Assembly: GCA_963843525.1 (NCBI GenBank)
Contig: CAWJKM010000004.1
Location: 186,001 to 250,000 of the forward strand
Origin: DATJPR01 sp963843525
Lineage (GTDB): Bacteria > Bacteroidota > Ignavibacteria > UBA10030 > UBA6906
Direction: 5' to 3'
DNA: 64,000 nucleotides
The stretch's first letter is position 1, and each line of letters begins with the position of its first letter. The position numbers were made by a program, and so were the translations under genes. The notes beneath the pieces are model-generated. The model made no database searches, was not told the DNA's origin, and worked only from the letters and a program-made list of their open reading frames with translations. Below are positions 45,267-53,612 of the stretch, piece by piece.

Positions 45267-45335
45267 GCCGACGTAGCTCAGTGGATGAGAGCATCGGGTT
45301 GTGGATTCAGGGGTGTAAGAAGTGCCCGATCCAAA
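45267..45335 (+). pseudogene. Decayed tRNA-His copy
   Basis: The first 16 bases match the intact tRNA-His at 56718 exactly, and similarity continues through the D arm (GAGCA) and the anticodon loop (TTGTGGAT) to about base 55. The anticodon stem no longer pairs well and the T arm and acceptor 3' strand are gone. CCCGAT at 45325 can pair with ATCGGG at 45293, an alternative hairpin. The following ~225 bases up to the next gene hold nothing recognisable. Confidence 0.75.
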
Positions 45336-45563
45336 TCAGTTTTGGCGAAGTCCAAATCGAGTCACGTCATTTCCCTCCGCAAGGCCTACATTCGACCAGA
45401 CATACACGAAACCTCCCGCGATGCCAGGCGACGACTTTCTGCCACACTCCCCGACAGGAATGCGTGCTTAACCCTTTCAGGATACGCCCTCGCTCACGCA
45501 TGAGCGGATGGGGCGTGCCGAACTACACAATGACCAAGTACTATCCAGGATCAGGTGAAGCTC

Positions 45564-46847
45564 ATGAAGACATCTGTAGGAACGATAGTTCTGTCGACGT
45601 TGGCCCTTCTATGTCTGGTGGACACCGGTGCCCCTGCGCAAGAGCAATGGGCACTTGATACCGTAATAGCGACAGGAGCGAATTCTTCAGGAATTGCGCT
45701 TACACCGGATGGGAGCAAGTTCGTTGTTACGAACAATACGACGCCCGGGATGGTGAGGGTTGTCTCGACTTCGACCTATGCCATATCCGACATTGACATC
45801 AGTTCCATAGAAGATTATCCTAATAGTGTTACTATTACACCCGATGGCTCAACAGCACTCGTAGCCACAACACACAACATCGCTTTAATAAATCTGTCGA
45901 CGAATTCCATAAAGACGCATTTTGCAGCTCCCTGTGTAGGGACCACGCTTTATGGGATTGCTGTTACGCCAGATGGTCAAAATGCCCTTTTCCCTGATTT
46001 AAGCTCCGGTTGTACCCAGCAAGGATTGAGGACCATGAGTGCCATAAGTCCTTCCGGCTCAACGTTCAATCAAGTCAATACTTCAGGTCAACTGTACGGG
46101 ATTGCCATCTCCCCGGACAGTGCGTCAGCGGTTGTCACAACATTCACAAGTGACTTCCCCAAGAAAATAAACCTGTCAACCGCCGGAGTCCAAAATATCA
46201 CAGGCTTCAGTGGTTCTTACGGTGTTGCGACGTTCCATCACAGTAATGAGGCGCTCATCGAAGGAGATTCGCTCAAGCGTGTTTCATTAACCAGCAATAC
46301 CGCCACGCAATTCATCTCGGATATTTATAGCACCGCTTTGCAGGGCATAGCCATTACTGCCGATGACAAATATGCCTTCGTGGTGGGTTCATTTGAGAAA
46401 ATTGTCGTAGACCTTGCCAGCAATACTGTAATTCAGACTTTTACTGCCGGGGGAACCGGTGTTGCCACGATGGCTGACGGGTCAAGATTTTTCGTCACCG
46501 ATAGTTACAATGGAACCACAAGGGTCTATAAGAAAGTAAGCTCCACCGGAATTGGCGGCTCTCAAGCCGCTGGTGAGATTCCGTCGGCTTTCACACTTCT
46601 GCAGAGCTTCCCCAATCCCTTCAACCCGACGACCACAATCCGCTATGGCTTGCCGCATCGAACCCAGGTGACGATGACAGTCTATAATACGTTGGGCGAG
46701 GTTGTTGCCACGCTCGTGAACGGAGAGCAGGAAGCCGGCTATCACGAGATCCGATTCGACGCCCGCGATCTCTCGAGCGGCGTGTATTTCTATCGCATCG
46801 TAGCAGGAGAATTCACTCAGACGAAGCAACTTTTGCTCGTCCGGTGA
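45564..46847 (+). CDS. Secreted YVTN-type beta-propeller protein with T9SS sorting domain
   Basis: A 427-residue protein: signal peptide to about residue 26 (ending GAPAQ), six or seven propeller blades with ITPDGSTALVAT-like motifs (ALTPDGSKFVVTN, AVTPDGQNALFPD, AITADDKYAFVVG), and a C-terminal ~80-residue T9SS type A domain (SFPNPFNPTTTIRYGLP ... SSGVYFYRIVAGEF). The ATG at 45564 has AGGTGA before it; a GTG at 45555 is in frame. It should be exported by T9SS and processed by PorU. Ligand unknown. Confidence 0.85.
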   Translation: MKTSVGTIVLSTLALLCLVDTGAPAQEQWALDTVIATGANSSGIALTPDGSKFVVTNNTTPGMVRVVSTSTYAISDIDISSIEDYPNSVTITPDGSTALVATTHNIALINLSTNSIKTHFAAPCVGTTLYGIAVTPDGQNALFPDLSSGCTQQGLRTMSAISPSGSTFNQVNTSGQLYGIAISPDSASAVVTTFTSDFPKKINLSTAGVQNITGFSGSYGVATFHHSNEALIEGDSLKRVSLTSNTATQFISDIYSTALQGIAITADDKYAFVVGSFEKIVVDLASNTVIQTFTAGGTGVATMADGSRFFVTDSYNGTTRVYKKVSSTGIGGSQAAGEIPSAFTLLQSFPNPFNPTTTIRYGLPHRTQVTMTVYNTLGEVVATLVNGEQEAGYHEIRFDARDLSSGVYFYRIVAGEFTQTKQLLLVR

Positions 46848-46873
46848 GCGCCGACGTCGCAGCAGAGCTTCCC

Positions 46874-46903
46874 AAGGCCCGGTCGCTCCGGGCCTTTTGT
46901 TTT
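46874..46903 (+). terminator. Terminator of the propeller gene
   Basis: AAGGCCCGG pairs with CCGGGCCTT across a 5-base loop, followed by TTGTTTT. The rest of the ~300-base gap to sucA shows only a weak CCCTGAC/GTCAGGG hairpin at 47116-47133. Confidence 0.9.
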
Positions 46904-47149
46904 CGTGGGTGGCGGGTTCATTCCCATGTGGTTCCTCTGATCATCCGGCGGACCTTTCCAAGGGTTCAAAGATGAGTCCGACGATAAATCGGGCAGTAAC
47001 AACTTCGGGCTCCATGCGAATCCGATTTCTTGAGCGCCAGTGAGCTTGAACCTCCGACTTCGTGAATTATTTGATTGGCGGATAGCGTCCACGCCGATGT
47101 CAGCCTTGAGGAGGCCCTGACACGCGTCAGGGGGTCTCTCAAGAAAAGT

Positions 47150-49591
47150 TCATTGCTCTTCGTGGGCACCGAGCGCCAGAGAAAGGATTGCCTTCTGCTC
47201 CAATTCATGTGCTTTTGCTGACCCGGTAGCGGGGCTTGCGCTCGCAGACCGCTTTATCGAACGGATTGGCAAGTTGCCCGCAAGTTTTCCAAGCAGAGGC
47301 AGAATGTAGTGTAAGGCCCCCATGTTCGCAGGCTCTTCCTGCACCCACACGAGCTCACGCGCACTCTGATGTCGATTCAACTCTGCCGCTAGCTCCTCTT
47401 CGGGAAACGGGTAGAGCTGCTCGACAAAGACGATCGCGGTCCCCGTGATCCGGCGTCTTGTTCTTTCAATTCGCAACGCTCGCCCAATTTTTCCTGTGCA
47501 TATCAACACTCTCTCCGCATTGTTCACTTCCGACTCCGGAAGGACACTCAGAAATCGAGGATGAGTGAATTCTTCAAGTTGCGAGCCGGCATCGGCCACG
47601 TGGAGTATACTCTTCGGTGTAAATACGATTAATGGCTTTCGCCAGGAGCGCAAGGCCTGGCGGCGAAGCAAGTGAAAGTACTGAGCAGCGTTTGAGGGCT
47701 GGCAGATCTGTATGTTGTCCTCGGCGGCTAGCTGCAGGAATCTCTCCATGCGCGCGCTGGAATGTTCCGGACCTTGCCCCTCATACCCATGAGGCAGAAG
47801 CAACGTGACTCCCGATAGCAGGCCCCACTTATCTTCTCCGGCAGAGATGAACTGATCAATTATCACCTGCGCTCCATTGACGAAATCTCCGAACTGGGCC
47901 TCCCACAACACCAAGGCATCCGGGTATTCACGACTGAATCCATACTCGAATCCAAGGACAGCAGCTTCGGAGAGCATCGAGTTATAGATTTCAAATCGAC
48001 CCTGTTGGGGCTTGAGATGTGAGAGTGGTATGTATTCATTCCCGGTTTTGGTGTCGAAGTACACCGCCTGACGTTGAGCAAACGTCCCGCGACGACTGTC
48101 TTGACCCGATAGGCGGACGGGGATGTTGTGACGGAGGAGGGAACCAAAGGCAAGCAATTCAGCCATGCCGAAGTCTACGGGGATTTTGTGCTTGCCCATG
48201 TCAGCGCGCTTATCCAGAACACGCTTCACTTTGGGGTGCAGAGCAAATCCATCAGGCACGGACGTCAGGACGTTCACCATTTCATTCAGCTCTTCAAGTG
48301 AGATGCCCGTGTCAACCTCCAGCGAACTCGAATATGGTCCACCGGCGTATTTGTTCCAATAGTCTGGAAGTTCGCTCAGCTGGGGCATTTTCTTCAGCGT
48401 GGCAGCTTGATCGAGAGCGTTCTTGAACTCAGACTGCGACTCACGCATCACTGAATCAACGTTCTCGCCTATTTTCTGCGCGTACAGCTTCCACAACGGC
48501 GAATGCTCTTTGATCCCATCATACAGCAGCGGCTGTGTAATGGTGGGGTCGTCGATCTCGCTGTGGCCGTGCCTTCGGAACCCGATCAAATCGATCACAA
48601 CATCGCTGGAGAACGCGGAGCGGTACTCTGATGCAATCCTGCCGACGCGGACCACGGCGTCAGGGTCTTCGGAATTGACATGGAAGATGGGGATCGGGAG
48701 TCGCTTCGCGACATCGGATGAAAACCGCGAGGAATACAGCTCTTCGGGCGTGCTTGTGAAGCCAATCAGGTTGTTTGCAATGATGTGAAGAGTTCCCCCA
48801 ACCGTGAAGCCGTTGAGGTTGGCAAGGTTCAAAGCCTCAGCCGCGATGCCTTGACCGGCGAAGCCGGCGTCGCCGTGAATCAGTATAGGCAAAATCTCCG
48901 CTGCGCCGAGTTGGCCAATCCGCGTTTGCTTCGCACGGACACGACCCATCATGACAGAGTCGACCGCCTCCAGGTGACTCGGTCCCGAGACGAGTCGCAT
49001 TTGTATTTGGCCCCCGCTTTTGGCTGCAAATTTCCCCGTGGCACCGATATGGTATTTCACATCTCCGCCTCCCAAGACGCTGCGGGGATCGACATCTTCA
49101 AATTCTGCGAAAATACTCACGGGCGGAGTACCAACGATATGAACCATGACATTAAGGCGGCCCCGATGGCTCATTCCGATCACAGCTTCTGTTGCTCCGC
49201 GAGATTCCGAGTCATTAAGAATCTCGTCGAGAAGAGGAATCAAGGAGGCCAGGCCCTCAAGCGAGAATCGCTTCGTTCCAGGGTAGCGCGTTTGCAGCAC
49301 TTGTTCGAACATTTCGGCCGAGGCGATCCGCTCAAGAATCTCAAGTCGATCAGGAGTGAACGGCTCAATCTCCATTTTTTGCTGAACCCACAGCCGCCGG
49401 GCTGGGTCGGCGATGTGCATGAACTCCACTCCAATCGTGCCACAGTAGCAACGGCGAGCGGCAGCTGCATCATGGCCTTGCACGTCCAATTCAGGTCGAT
49501 GCTGGGGCCTCAGATATTCGAGGGGATCCAGGTGCGCTTGGAGGTATCCCCAGCGTCGAAAAATGTCAAAGATCTGTTCGGATTCATTCAT
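47150..49591 (-). CDS. sucA: 2-oxoglutarate dehydrogenase E1 component, short form
   Basis: An 813-residue thiamine-diphosphate enzyme that decarboxylates 2-oxoglutarate in the TCA cycle. Motifs: YCGTIGVEFMHI, GMSHRGRLNVMVH, HGDAGFAGQG, YRRHGHSEIDDP-like FRRHGHSEIDDP, and the C-terminal EAQFGDFVNGAQV and LLPHGYEGQGPEHSSAR. It begins at the segment that matches residue ~100 of E. coli SucA (GYLQAHLDPL), so the N-terminal E2-binding extension is missing; bases upstream do not encode it. No sucB or lpd is adjacent. It may work with a distant E2 or act without one. Confidence 0.92.
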   Translation of the reverse strand: MNESEQIFDIFRRWGYLQAHLDPLEYLRPQHRPELDVQGHDAAAARRCYCGTIGVEFMHIADPARRLWVQQKMEIEPFTPDRLEILERIASAEMFEQVLQTRYPGTKRFSLEGLASLIPLLDEILNDSESRGATEAVIGMSHRGRLNVMVHIVGTPPVSIFAEFEDVDPRSVLGGGDVKYHIGATGKFAAKSGGQIQMRLVSGPSHLEAVDSVMMGRVRAKQTRIGQLGAAEILPILIHGDAGFAGQGIAAEALNLANLNGFTVGGTLHIIANNLIGFTSTPEELYSSRFSSDVAKRLPIPIFHVNSEDPDAVVRVGRIASEYRSAFSSDVVIDLIGFRRHGHSEIDDPTITQPLLYDGIKEHSPLWKLYAQKIGENVDSVMRESQSEFKNALDQAATLKKMPQLSELPDYWNKYAGGPYSSSLEVDTGISLEELNEMVNVLTSVPDGFALHPKVKRVLDKRADMGKHKIPVDFGMAELLAFGSLLRHNIPVRLSGQDSRRGTFAQRQAVYFDTKTGNEYIPLSHLKPQQGRFEIYNSMLSEAAVLGFEYGFSREYPDALVLWEAQFGDFVNGAQVIIDQFISAGEDKWGLLSGVTLLLPHGYEGQGPEHSSARMERFLQLAAEDNIQICQPSNAAQYFHLLRRQALRSWRKPLIVFTPKSILHVADAGSQLEEFTHPRFLSVLPESEVNNAERVLICTGKIGRALRIERTRRRITGTAIVFVEQLYPFPEEELAAELNRHQSARELVWVQEEPANMGALHYILPLLGKLAGNLPIRSIKRSASASPATGSAKAHELEQKAILSLALGAHEEQ

Positions 49592-49920
49592 AGATTTACC
49601 GGAGAATTGTCACAACGTACAACGAGATCTTCACCATTTGAGTTTCTTCGCCTCGAATGACGCCGTGGACAACGAAGGTCCATGAGACCCGGGCAAGCGA
49701 GAAAAGGAAGTCAAGATTGTCAATGCAAGCAAAAATACGGTTCTCCGATGCCAATGGGAAGGCATGGGAACTATAACGCACAATTATGACTTTTATTAAT
49801 AACAGTAATACCCGGGACGTCACGCTGCTGTCGAAACTCCTTCAATCCTGAGCATTACTCGTTGTCTGCTCAACTCCTCAGTTCTGCGGAACAACACATG
49901 TCTATGGGGAGGTGCTCTTC
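49592..49920. other. Intergenic stretch, AT-rich patch
   Basis: About 330 bases between divergent genes. A markedly AT-rich patch lies near 49780-49815 and may hold promoters in either direction, but no clear -35/-10 pair was found. No gene seen. Confidence 0.35.
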
Positions 49921-50298
49921 GTGTCATTCTGCTCCTTGCTGTCGCTGCTCGCGTTGGTAATCAATTCTTCGCTTCTCATAATCCTTCTTCTCGATAGCCC
50001 AAGGAGTTTAACAAGAAGGTTGTTTGCCGTGCTCGTTGTTTGTTTCGCAGTGTGTGATGTTGCGGGTATCATTGTCTTGATCAGTGCCACGTCAGAAGGG
50101 GCGTCGGCGCTTTTCCTCATCTTCCCACTCTCATTCCCGGATCAAGCGAACAGACTATCGGGAAACGGACGCTTCGTCGCCGGGCTTCTGCTCCCAGCTT
50201 TGACATTCGCAGTTTTGTCTGCTCTTCAGCTCTTCTACCCTCTCTCTCCCTTCGAGTATTCAGTGGCACAATCGAATTTTACTTCTCAATCGACTTGA
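49921..50298 (+). CDS. Small membrane protein, possibly a truncated 7TM sensor N-terminus
   Basis: A 125-residue hydrophobic protein. GGGGAGG at 49906-49912 points to the GTG at 49921. Three to four membrane segments are visible (FCSLLSLLALVINSSLLIILL, RLFAVLVVCFAVCDVAGIIVL, VAGLLLPALTFAVLSALQLF). The pattern resembles the first helices of 7TM histidine-kinase sensors, but no kinase follows and the frame ends in polar residues, so it may be a remnant. It borders several other broken genes. Confidence 0.45.
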   Translation: MSFCSLLSLLALVINSSLLIILLLDSPRSLTRRLFAVLVVCFAVCDVAGIIVLISATSEGASALFLIFPLSFPDQANRLSGNGRFVAGLLLPALTFAVLSALQLFYPLSPFEYSVAQSNFTSQST

Positions 50299-50340
50299 GC
50301 GGAGGAAATCAATCGGCCGTCGTGCGTATGTTCGTGTTGT

Positions 50341-50517
50341 TCTCTGTTCTCTGGGGGATTTGGAGCTTGGTCGGGCGACACCGGACTCAGGGCTCTCATC
50401 GGCCTGGCCGCGATGTTGGGTGGGACCATGCGCACGCCGCTGACGGCGATCTGCAGAGATGAAAGTGAGCGAGCTCTCAGACAGGATTGCTGCGCCAATT
50501 CTGGTGTTGAATGTTGA
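50341..50517 (+). pseudogene. Fragment of a ClC-type chloride channel gene
   Basis: The frame holds RALIGLAAMLGGTMRTPLTAI, which matches the conserved GMAAxLxGxxxxPLTAI helix of ClC transporters, flanked by unrelated sequence. Only about 35 codons are recognisable, with a stop at 50515-50517. This is a relic, not a working gene. Confidence 0.45.
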
Positions 50518-50599
50518 CGCAGAGCGACGGCGGCTGAAGACTGAACCTGAATGGGTCACGGCCGAGGAAGATGGGAGTACCCACGTGAGGATGCTATGA
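50459..50599 (+). pseudogene. Truncated cupin-family N-terminus (46 codons)
   Basis: The frame from ATG 50459 includes ILVLNVDAERRRLKTEPEW, which resembles LLTLDVEKEARLLRAEPEW of the cupin gene at 52320, but it stops before the cupin barrel. The stop overlaps the start of the AhpD-like gene as ATGA, so it might be translated and coupled to it. Most likely it is the end of a decayed cupin gene. Confidence 0.45.
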
Positions 50600-51120
50600 G
50601 CAAGGCAGCGTCGGAACATCGAGAAAGGATTCATTTGCAGCCACGATTGAAATACAAGGAACTCGCACCTGGCGGGCACCAGGCCATGAGCGATCTCGAG
50701 CACTATGTGCATTCCTGCGGGATTGAGCCTCCGCTCCTGGAGCTTGTGAAAATGCGATCCTCTGAAATCAATGGCTGTGCTTATTGTATTGACATGCATT
50801 CGAAAGATGCCCGCGCCGGCGGAGAGACTGAACAGCGTCTGTATGTGTTGAGTGCCTGGCGGGAGGCACCCATCTACACGGATCGTGAGCGGGCTGCACT
50901 GGCGTGGACCGAGGCAGTGACTCAGGTGAGTGAGACACACGTTCCCGACGAAGTCTACGAACTGGCTCGCAGGCATTTTGGGGAAAAGGAACTGGTGGAT
51001 CTCACCTTCGCGATCGTCGCGATCAATGGATGGAACAGGCTCGCGATCAGTTTTCGATCAGTGCCCGGCACGTACCAGCCAGCACGTCACAACAACAAAG
51101 ACGCGTCGGGGGAAAAGTAG
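50596..51120 (+). CDS. AhpD-like carboxymuconolactone decarboxylase family protein
   Basis: A 174-residue all-helical protein of the CMD/AhpD family. The active-site cysteines are in EINGCAYCIDMHSKDA, with the helper His four residues after the second Cys, as in AhpD peroxidases. These proteins reduce peroxides with partner thiols, or have unknown roles. The ATG at 50596 gives the family N-terminus. It opens a run of small stress-type genes (DUF2945, DUF488, cupin) on the plus strand. Confidence 0.88.
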   Translation: MSKAASEHRERIHLQPRLKYKELAPGGHQAMSDLEHYVHSCGIEPPLLELVKMRSSEINGCAYCIDMHSKDARAGGETEQRLYVLSAWREAPIYTDRERAALAWTEAVTQVSETHVPDEVYELARRHFGEKELVDLTFAIVAINGWNRLAISFRSVPGTYQPARHNNKDASGEK

Positions 51121-51148
51121 CACGATTGATCTCGCCGGCGACAATGCG

Positions 51149-51358
51149 ATGACCGTTGTACGGTGGAATGTGCGACCCTCCCTGGCTGAAGAACTCGTGT
51201 TCCCGCGCATTGTATGGCGGTGTAGCCACAAAATGCGTTCGATGCGCTTGTGCATGTGCTCGAAGGGTGAACCACAGTATTTGATCAAAAGCGATACGAG
51301 CGACCACCTGGCCATGCACAAGGGATCTGCGCTCAAGAAATTCAGAAGCAAACAATGA
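51149..51358 (+). CDS. Small DUF2945-like protein, N-terminus probably scrambled
   Basis: A 69-residue frame whose last third, EPQYLIKSDTSDHLAMHKG, is typical of DUF2945 (HVA1/TUDOR-like), but whose first part does not match. A neighbouring frame gives a more family-like middle, so a frameshift is likely. The stop overlaps the DUF488 start as ATGA. DUF2945 proteins are small, of unknown role, and often sit beside DUF488, which supports the call. Confidence 0.45.
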   Translation: MTVVRWNVRPSLAEELVFPRIVWRCSHKMRSMRLCMCSKGEPQYLIKSDTSDHLAMHKGSALKKFRSKQ

Positions 51359-52014
51359 GCGCGCTGACAAAGACTGCCGATGTCGCAAAGCACAGGATGC
51401 CAAAGGATAAACCTTCGCGACTGATCATGACGATTGGACATTCCACGCGTACGCTCAAGGAGTTCATCCGACTGCTTCAGGCACACGGGGCAACTTGCGT
51501 CGTGGATGTCCGCACAGTGCCGCGTTCCCGGCACAACCCGCAGTTCAACAAAGCGTCTTTGCCCCGATCATTGAAGAAGGCGGGCTTGGAATATATCCAC
51601 TCGCCGGGACTCGGCGGCCTGCGTCATGCGAAGCGTGATACGGTCAACTTAGGCTGGCGCAATGCTTCTTTTCGAGGTTATGCTGACTACATGCAAACGC
51701 CCGAGTTTGCGCTGAGCCTCGAAGAAGTGATCCGTCTGGCCAATCGAAACAGCGTTGTCTTGATGTGCGCTGAAGCGGTGCCCTGGCGCTGTCATCGCTC
51801 GCTCATCGCGGATGCTCTTGTGGTTCGTGGAATTCGCATCGAAGACATTATGAGCGCAACTCTCACCCTGGCTCATACGCTCACACCCTTTGCCAAGGTC
51901 CGTGGCACTTCAATCACATATCCGACCGAGGCATTCGGCGGCACGCAGAAGAAACCGTCAGTCAAACGGTCTCGGCCGCAGCCCGTTGCGAAGGCCGTGC
52001 GGAAAGAACGGTAG
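51355..52014 (+). CDS. DUF488 family protein
   Basis: A 219-residue protein with the DUF488 motifs TIGHSTRTLKEFIRLL, VVDVRTVPRSRHNPQFN and LMCAEAVPWRCHRSLIADAL. The cysteines in the last motif are conserved. It is 30-50 residues longer than most members because of a basic C-terminal tail (KPSVKRSRPQPVAKAVRKER). Biochemical role unknown; members are often found with stress and nucleic-acid genes. Coupled by ATGA to the preceding small frame. Confidence 0.88.
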   Translation: MSALTKTADVAKHRMPKDKPSRLIMTIGHSTRTLKEFIRLLQAHGATCVVDVRTVPRSRHNPQFNKASLPRSLKKAGLEYIHSPGLGGLRHAKRDTVNLGWRNASFRGYADYMQTPEFALSLEEVIRLANRNSVVLMCAEAVPWRCHRSLIADALVVRGIRIEDIMSATLTLAHTLTPFAKVRGTSITYPTEAFGGTQKKPSVKRSRPQPVAKAVRKER

Positions 52015-52017
52015 GCC

Positions 52018-52203
52018 ATGATAGCACACACACTCACACCGGTACTGCTCCACAAGAAGGACGTTGCCGTCTCCAGGATGCGCGAGCTTCCGCCCGACGT
52101 GAAAACGCGGCTGGTCATCGTCGTCGACCGGCACTGTACCAAGGGCATGTTCATCGAGCGAGATGCGACCGGACTGCACGCTGTGGCGAATACACTGCCG
52201 TGA
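52018..52203 (+). CDS. Small hypothetical protein
   Basis: A 61-residue frame starting three bases after the DUF488 stop. No family is recognised; MFIERDATGLHAVANTLP forms its C-terminus. A further open stretch 52203-52304 (33 codons, overlapping the stop) could be part of the same broken gene. No ribosome site of note. Confidence 0.35.
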   Translation: MIAHTLTPVLLHKKDVAVSRMRELPPDVKTRLVIVVDRHCTKGMFIERDATGLHAVANTLP

Positions 52204-52319
52204 TGAGAGGACTTCAGCCGGGCTTGGAGACGACGACGGGTCCCCTCGGCAAGCGTTGGACAATGCTGATGAGACAGCACGACGATCGTGATACGTGGTA
52301 CTAAGAGAAGGAAGAGGAC

Positions 52320-52697
52320 ATGCGAAACGTCAATCCGAACACAGTGAAGGAACGGCAGATAGATTCTCAGCTGCTTACTCTCGACGTAGAAAAGGAAGCC
52401 CGATTGCTGAGAGCCGAACCGGAGTGGATAGCAGGCGAACGAAACGGCAAGACTCTGGCAAAGTATCCGCATATGCGTGTCGTCCTTATTTCCCTGAGAA
52501 AAGGAACCGGTCTGCGGGAGCACAAAGTCGAGGGCCCTATGGCGCTCTATGTGGTTTCGGGAAAGGTTACCATTTCAGTGAAGCATGCGGAATATCAGGT
52601 GCGAAACGGAGGTCTGTTCACCCTCCGGAAGACCATCCCTCATGATGTGCGGGCGTCGGACGATTCCACGATTCTTTTGACCATTATGCATATCTAA
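52320..52697 (+). CDS. Cupin-domain protein
   Basis: A 125-residue protein with a single small beta barrel: SLRKGTGLREHKVEGPMALYVV and RNGGLFTLRKTIPHDVRASD. Metal ligands are only partly present (His in LREHK and in IPHDV), so metal binding is uncertain. GGAAGAGGAC precedes the ATG. Likely a sensing or binding protein; function unknown. A truncated relative lies at 50459. Confidence 0.8.
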   Translation: MRNVNPNTVKERQIDSQLLTLDVEKEARLLRAEPEWIAGERNGKTLAKYPHMRVVLISLRKGTGLREHKVEGPMALYVVSGKVTISVKHAEYQVRNGGLFTLRKTIPHDVRASDDSTILLTIMHI

Positions 52698-52863
52698 GGT
52701 TGTGCATCGATTACTCAGACTCGGTTCGGGTGGATGTTTTCCGGGCCAGGCTAAGCGAATACCGAGCACTGAAGATCGATTCACCGGCTTCTCAACTTGG
52801 GATCGCAACGGTGATTGAACAATTAAACAGAGGATCACTCCCGGGCACAAAAGATGCGTTGGG

Positions 52864-53060
52864 ATGAGCTGGGGGAATGGTACATTTGCCGTTACGAATC
52901 TGGGATTGCTCGGGGTGGATGAGTTCATTGCCATTATCAACCAACCGGAATCGGCGATTCTCGCAGTGGGCGGGATTGTGCGCAGGCGGCCGCATTCCTT
53001 CATGAATTCCGAACCCTCATCGAGAAACCATTGAACCTTCTCATGTCAGACCCGACATAG
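52864..53060 (+). pseudogene. C-terminal fragment of a 2-oxo acid dehydrogenase E2 acyltransferase
   Basis: GTFAVTNLGLLGVDEFIAII followed by NQPESAILAVGGIV is the conserved end of the E2 catalytic domain. After a one-base frame change near 52980 the next frame reads AAAFLHEFRTLIEKPLNLLM, the usual E2 C-terminus. The rest of the gene is missing; bases 52700-52860 give no clear E2 sequence. It is a relic about 3 kb from the E1 gene and on the other strand. Confidence 0.7.
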
Positions 53061-53143
53061 TGGACCTCCAAGCCAGGACGTTCATTTGTCTGCGGGAGGA
53101 TGTCCGTGGGCGAGAACCAGTGAACCGACAGAAAGGTGATCGA

Positions 53144-53491
53144 ATGCCAGACGAACCTTCGTCAAAGCCCAAAGGTCTTCCGGCTGCTACCGTGGCGAAG
53201 ATAGCAGAATTCATCGATTACCAAAAAGGCGCCGTGGTAAGTCGAGAGATCGTAAAGAGGTCAGGGGGTAGTGTCACGCTCTTCGCGTTTGACGAAGGAG
53301 AGGGCCTGACCGAGCACACCTCGCCGTTCGATGCCATTGTCCAGATTCTGGAAGGGACTGCAGACATTACTGTCGCCGGTAAGTCCCACCGGCTTCAGGC
53401 GGGCGAAATGATCCTCATGCCTGCTCTGCAGTTGCATGCGCTGATAGCGCCAAGCCGCTACAAGATGATTCTGACGATGATCAAACCTTGA
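53144..53491 (+). CDS. Cupin-domain protein
   Basis: A 115-residue single-barrel cupin: ALFAFDEGEGLTEHTSPFDA-like VTLFAFDEGEGLTEHTSPFD, then QILEGTADITVAGKSHRLQAGE and LMPALQLHALIAP. His in TEHTS, the Glu/Asp nearby and His in LQLHAL give a standard metal site. AAAGGTGAT precedes the ATG at 53144. It lies 121 bases before the nitric oxide reductase and may be a ligand-binding partner of that unit; its substrate is unknown. Confidence 0.85.
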   Translation: MPDEPSSKPKGLPAATVAKIAEFIDYQKGAVVSREIVKRSGGSVTLFAFDEGEGLTEHTSPFDAIVQILEGTADITVAGKSHRLQAGEMILMPALQLHALIAPSRYKMILTMIKP

Positions 53492-53612
53492 AGTGAATGG
53501 AGCGAGCCGTACGGGAATCGTGCGCGACCGGGGGATGGATGCGTTCCTGGTGAAGAAGTCTTGCCCGTGTGGTTGTGCAGAAATGTCTTTGCAACTGAGA
53601 GGAGGTCCCCAA

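Noticed and set aside
45045..45503. A 152-codon plus-strand frame over the lptF start and tRNA-like region
   Set aside because: It runs antisense through lptF and across the decayed tRNA, with no recognisable domain.
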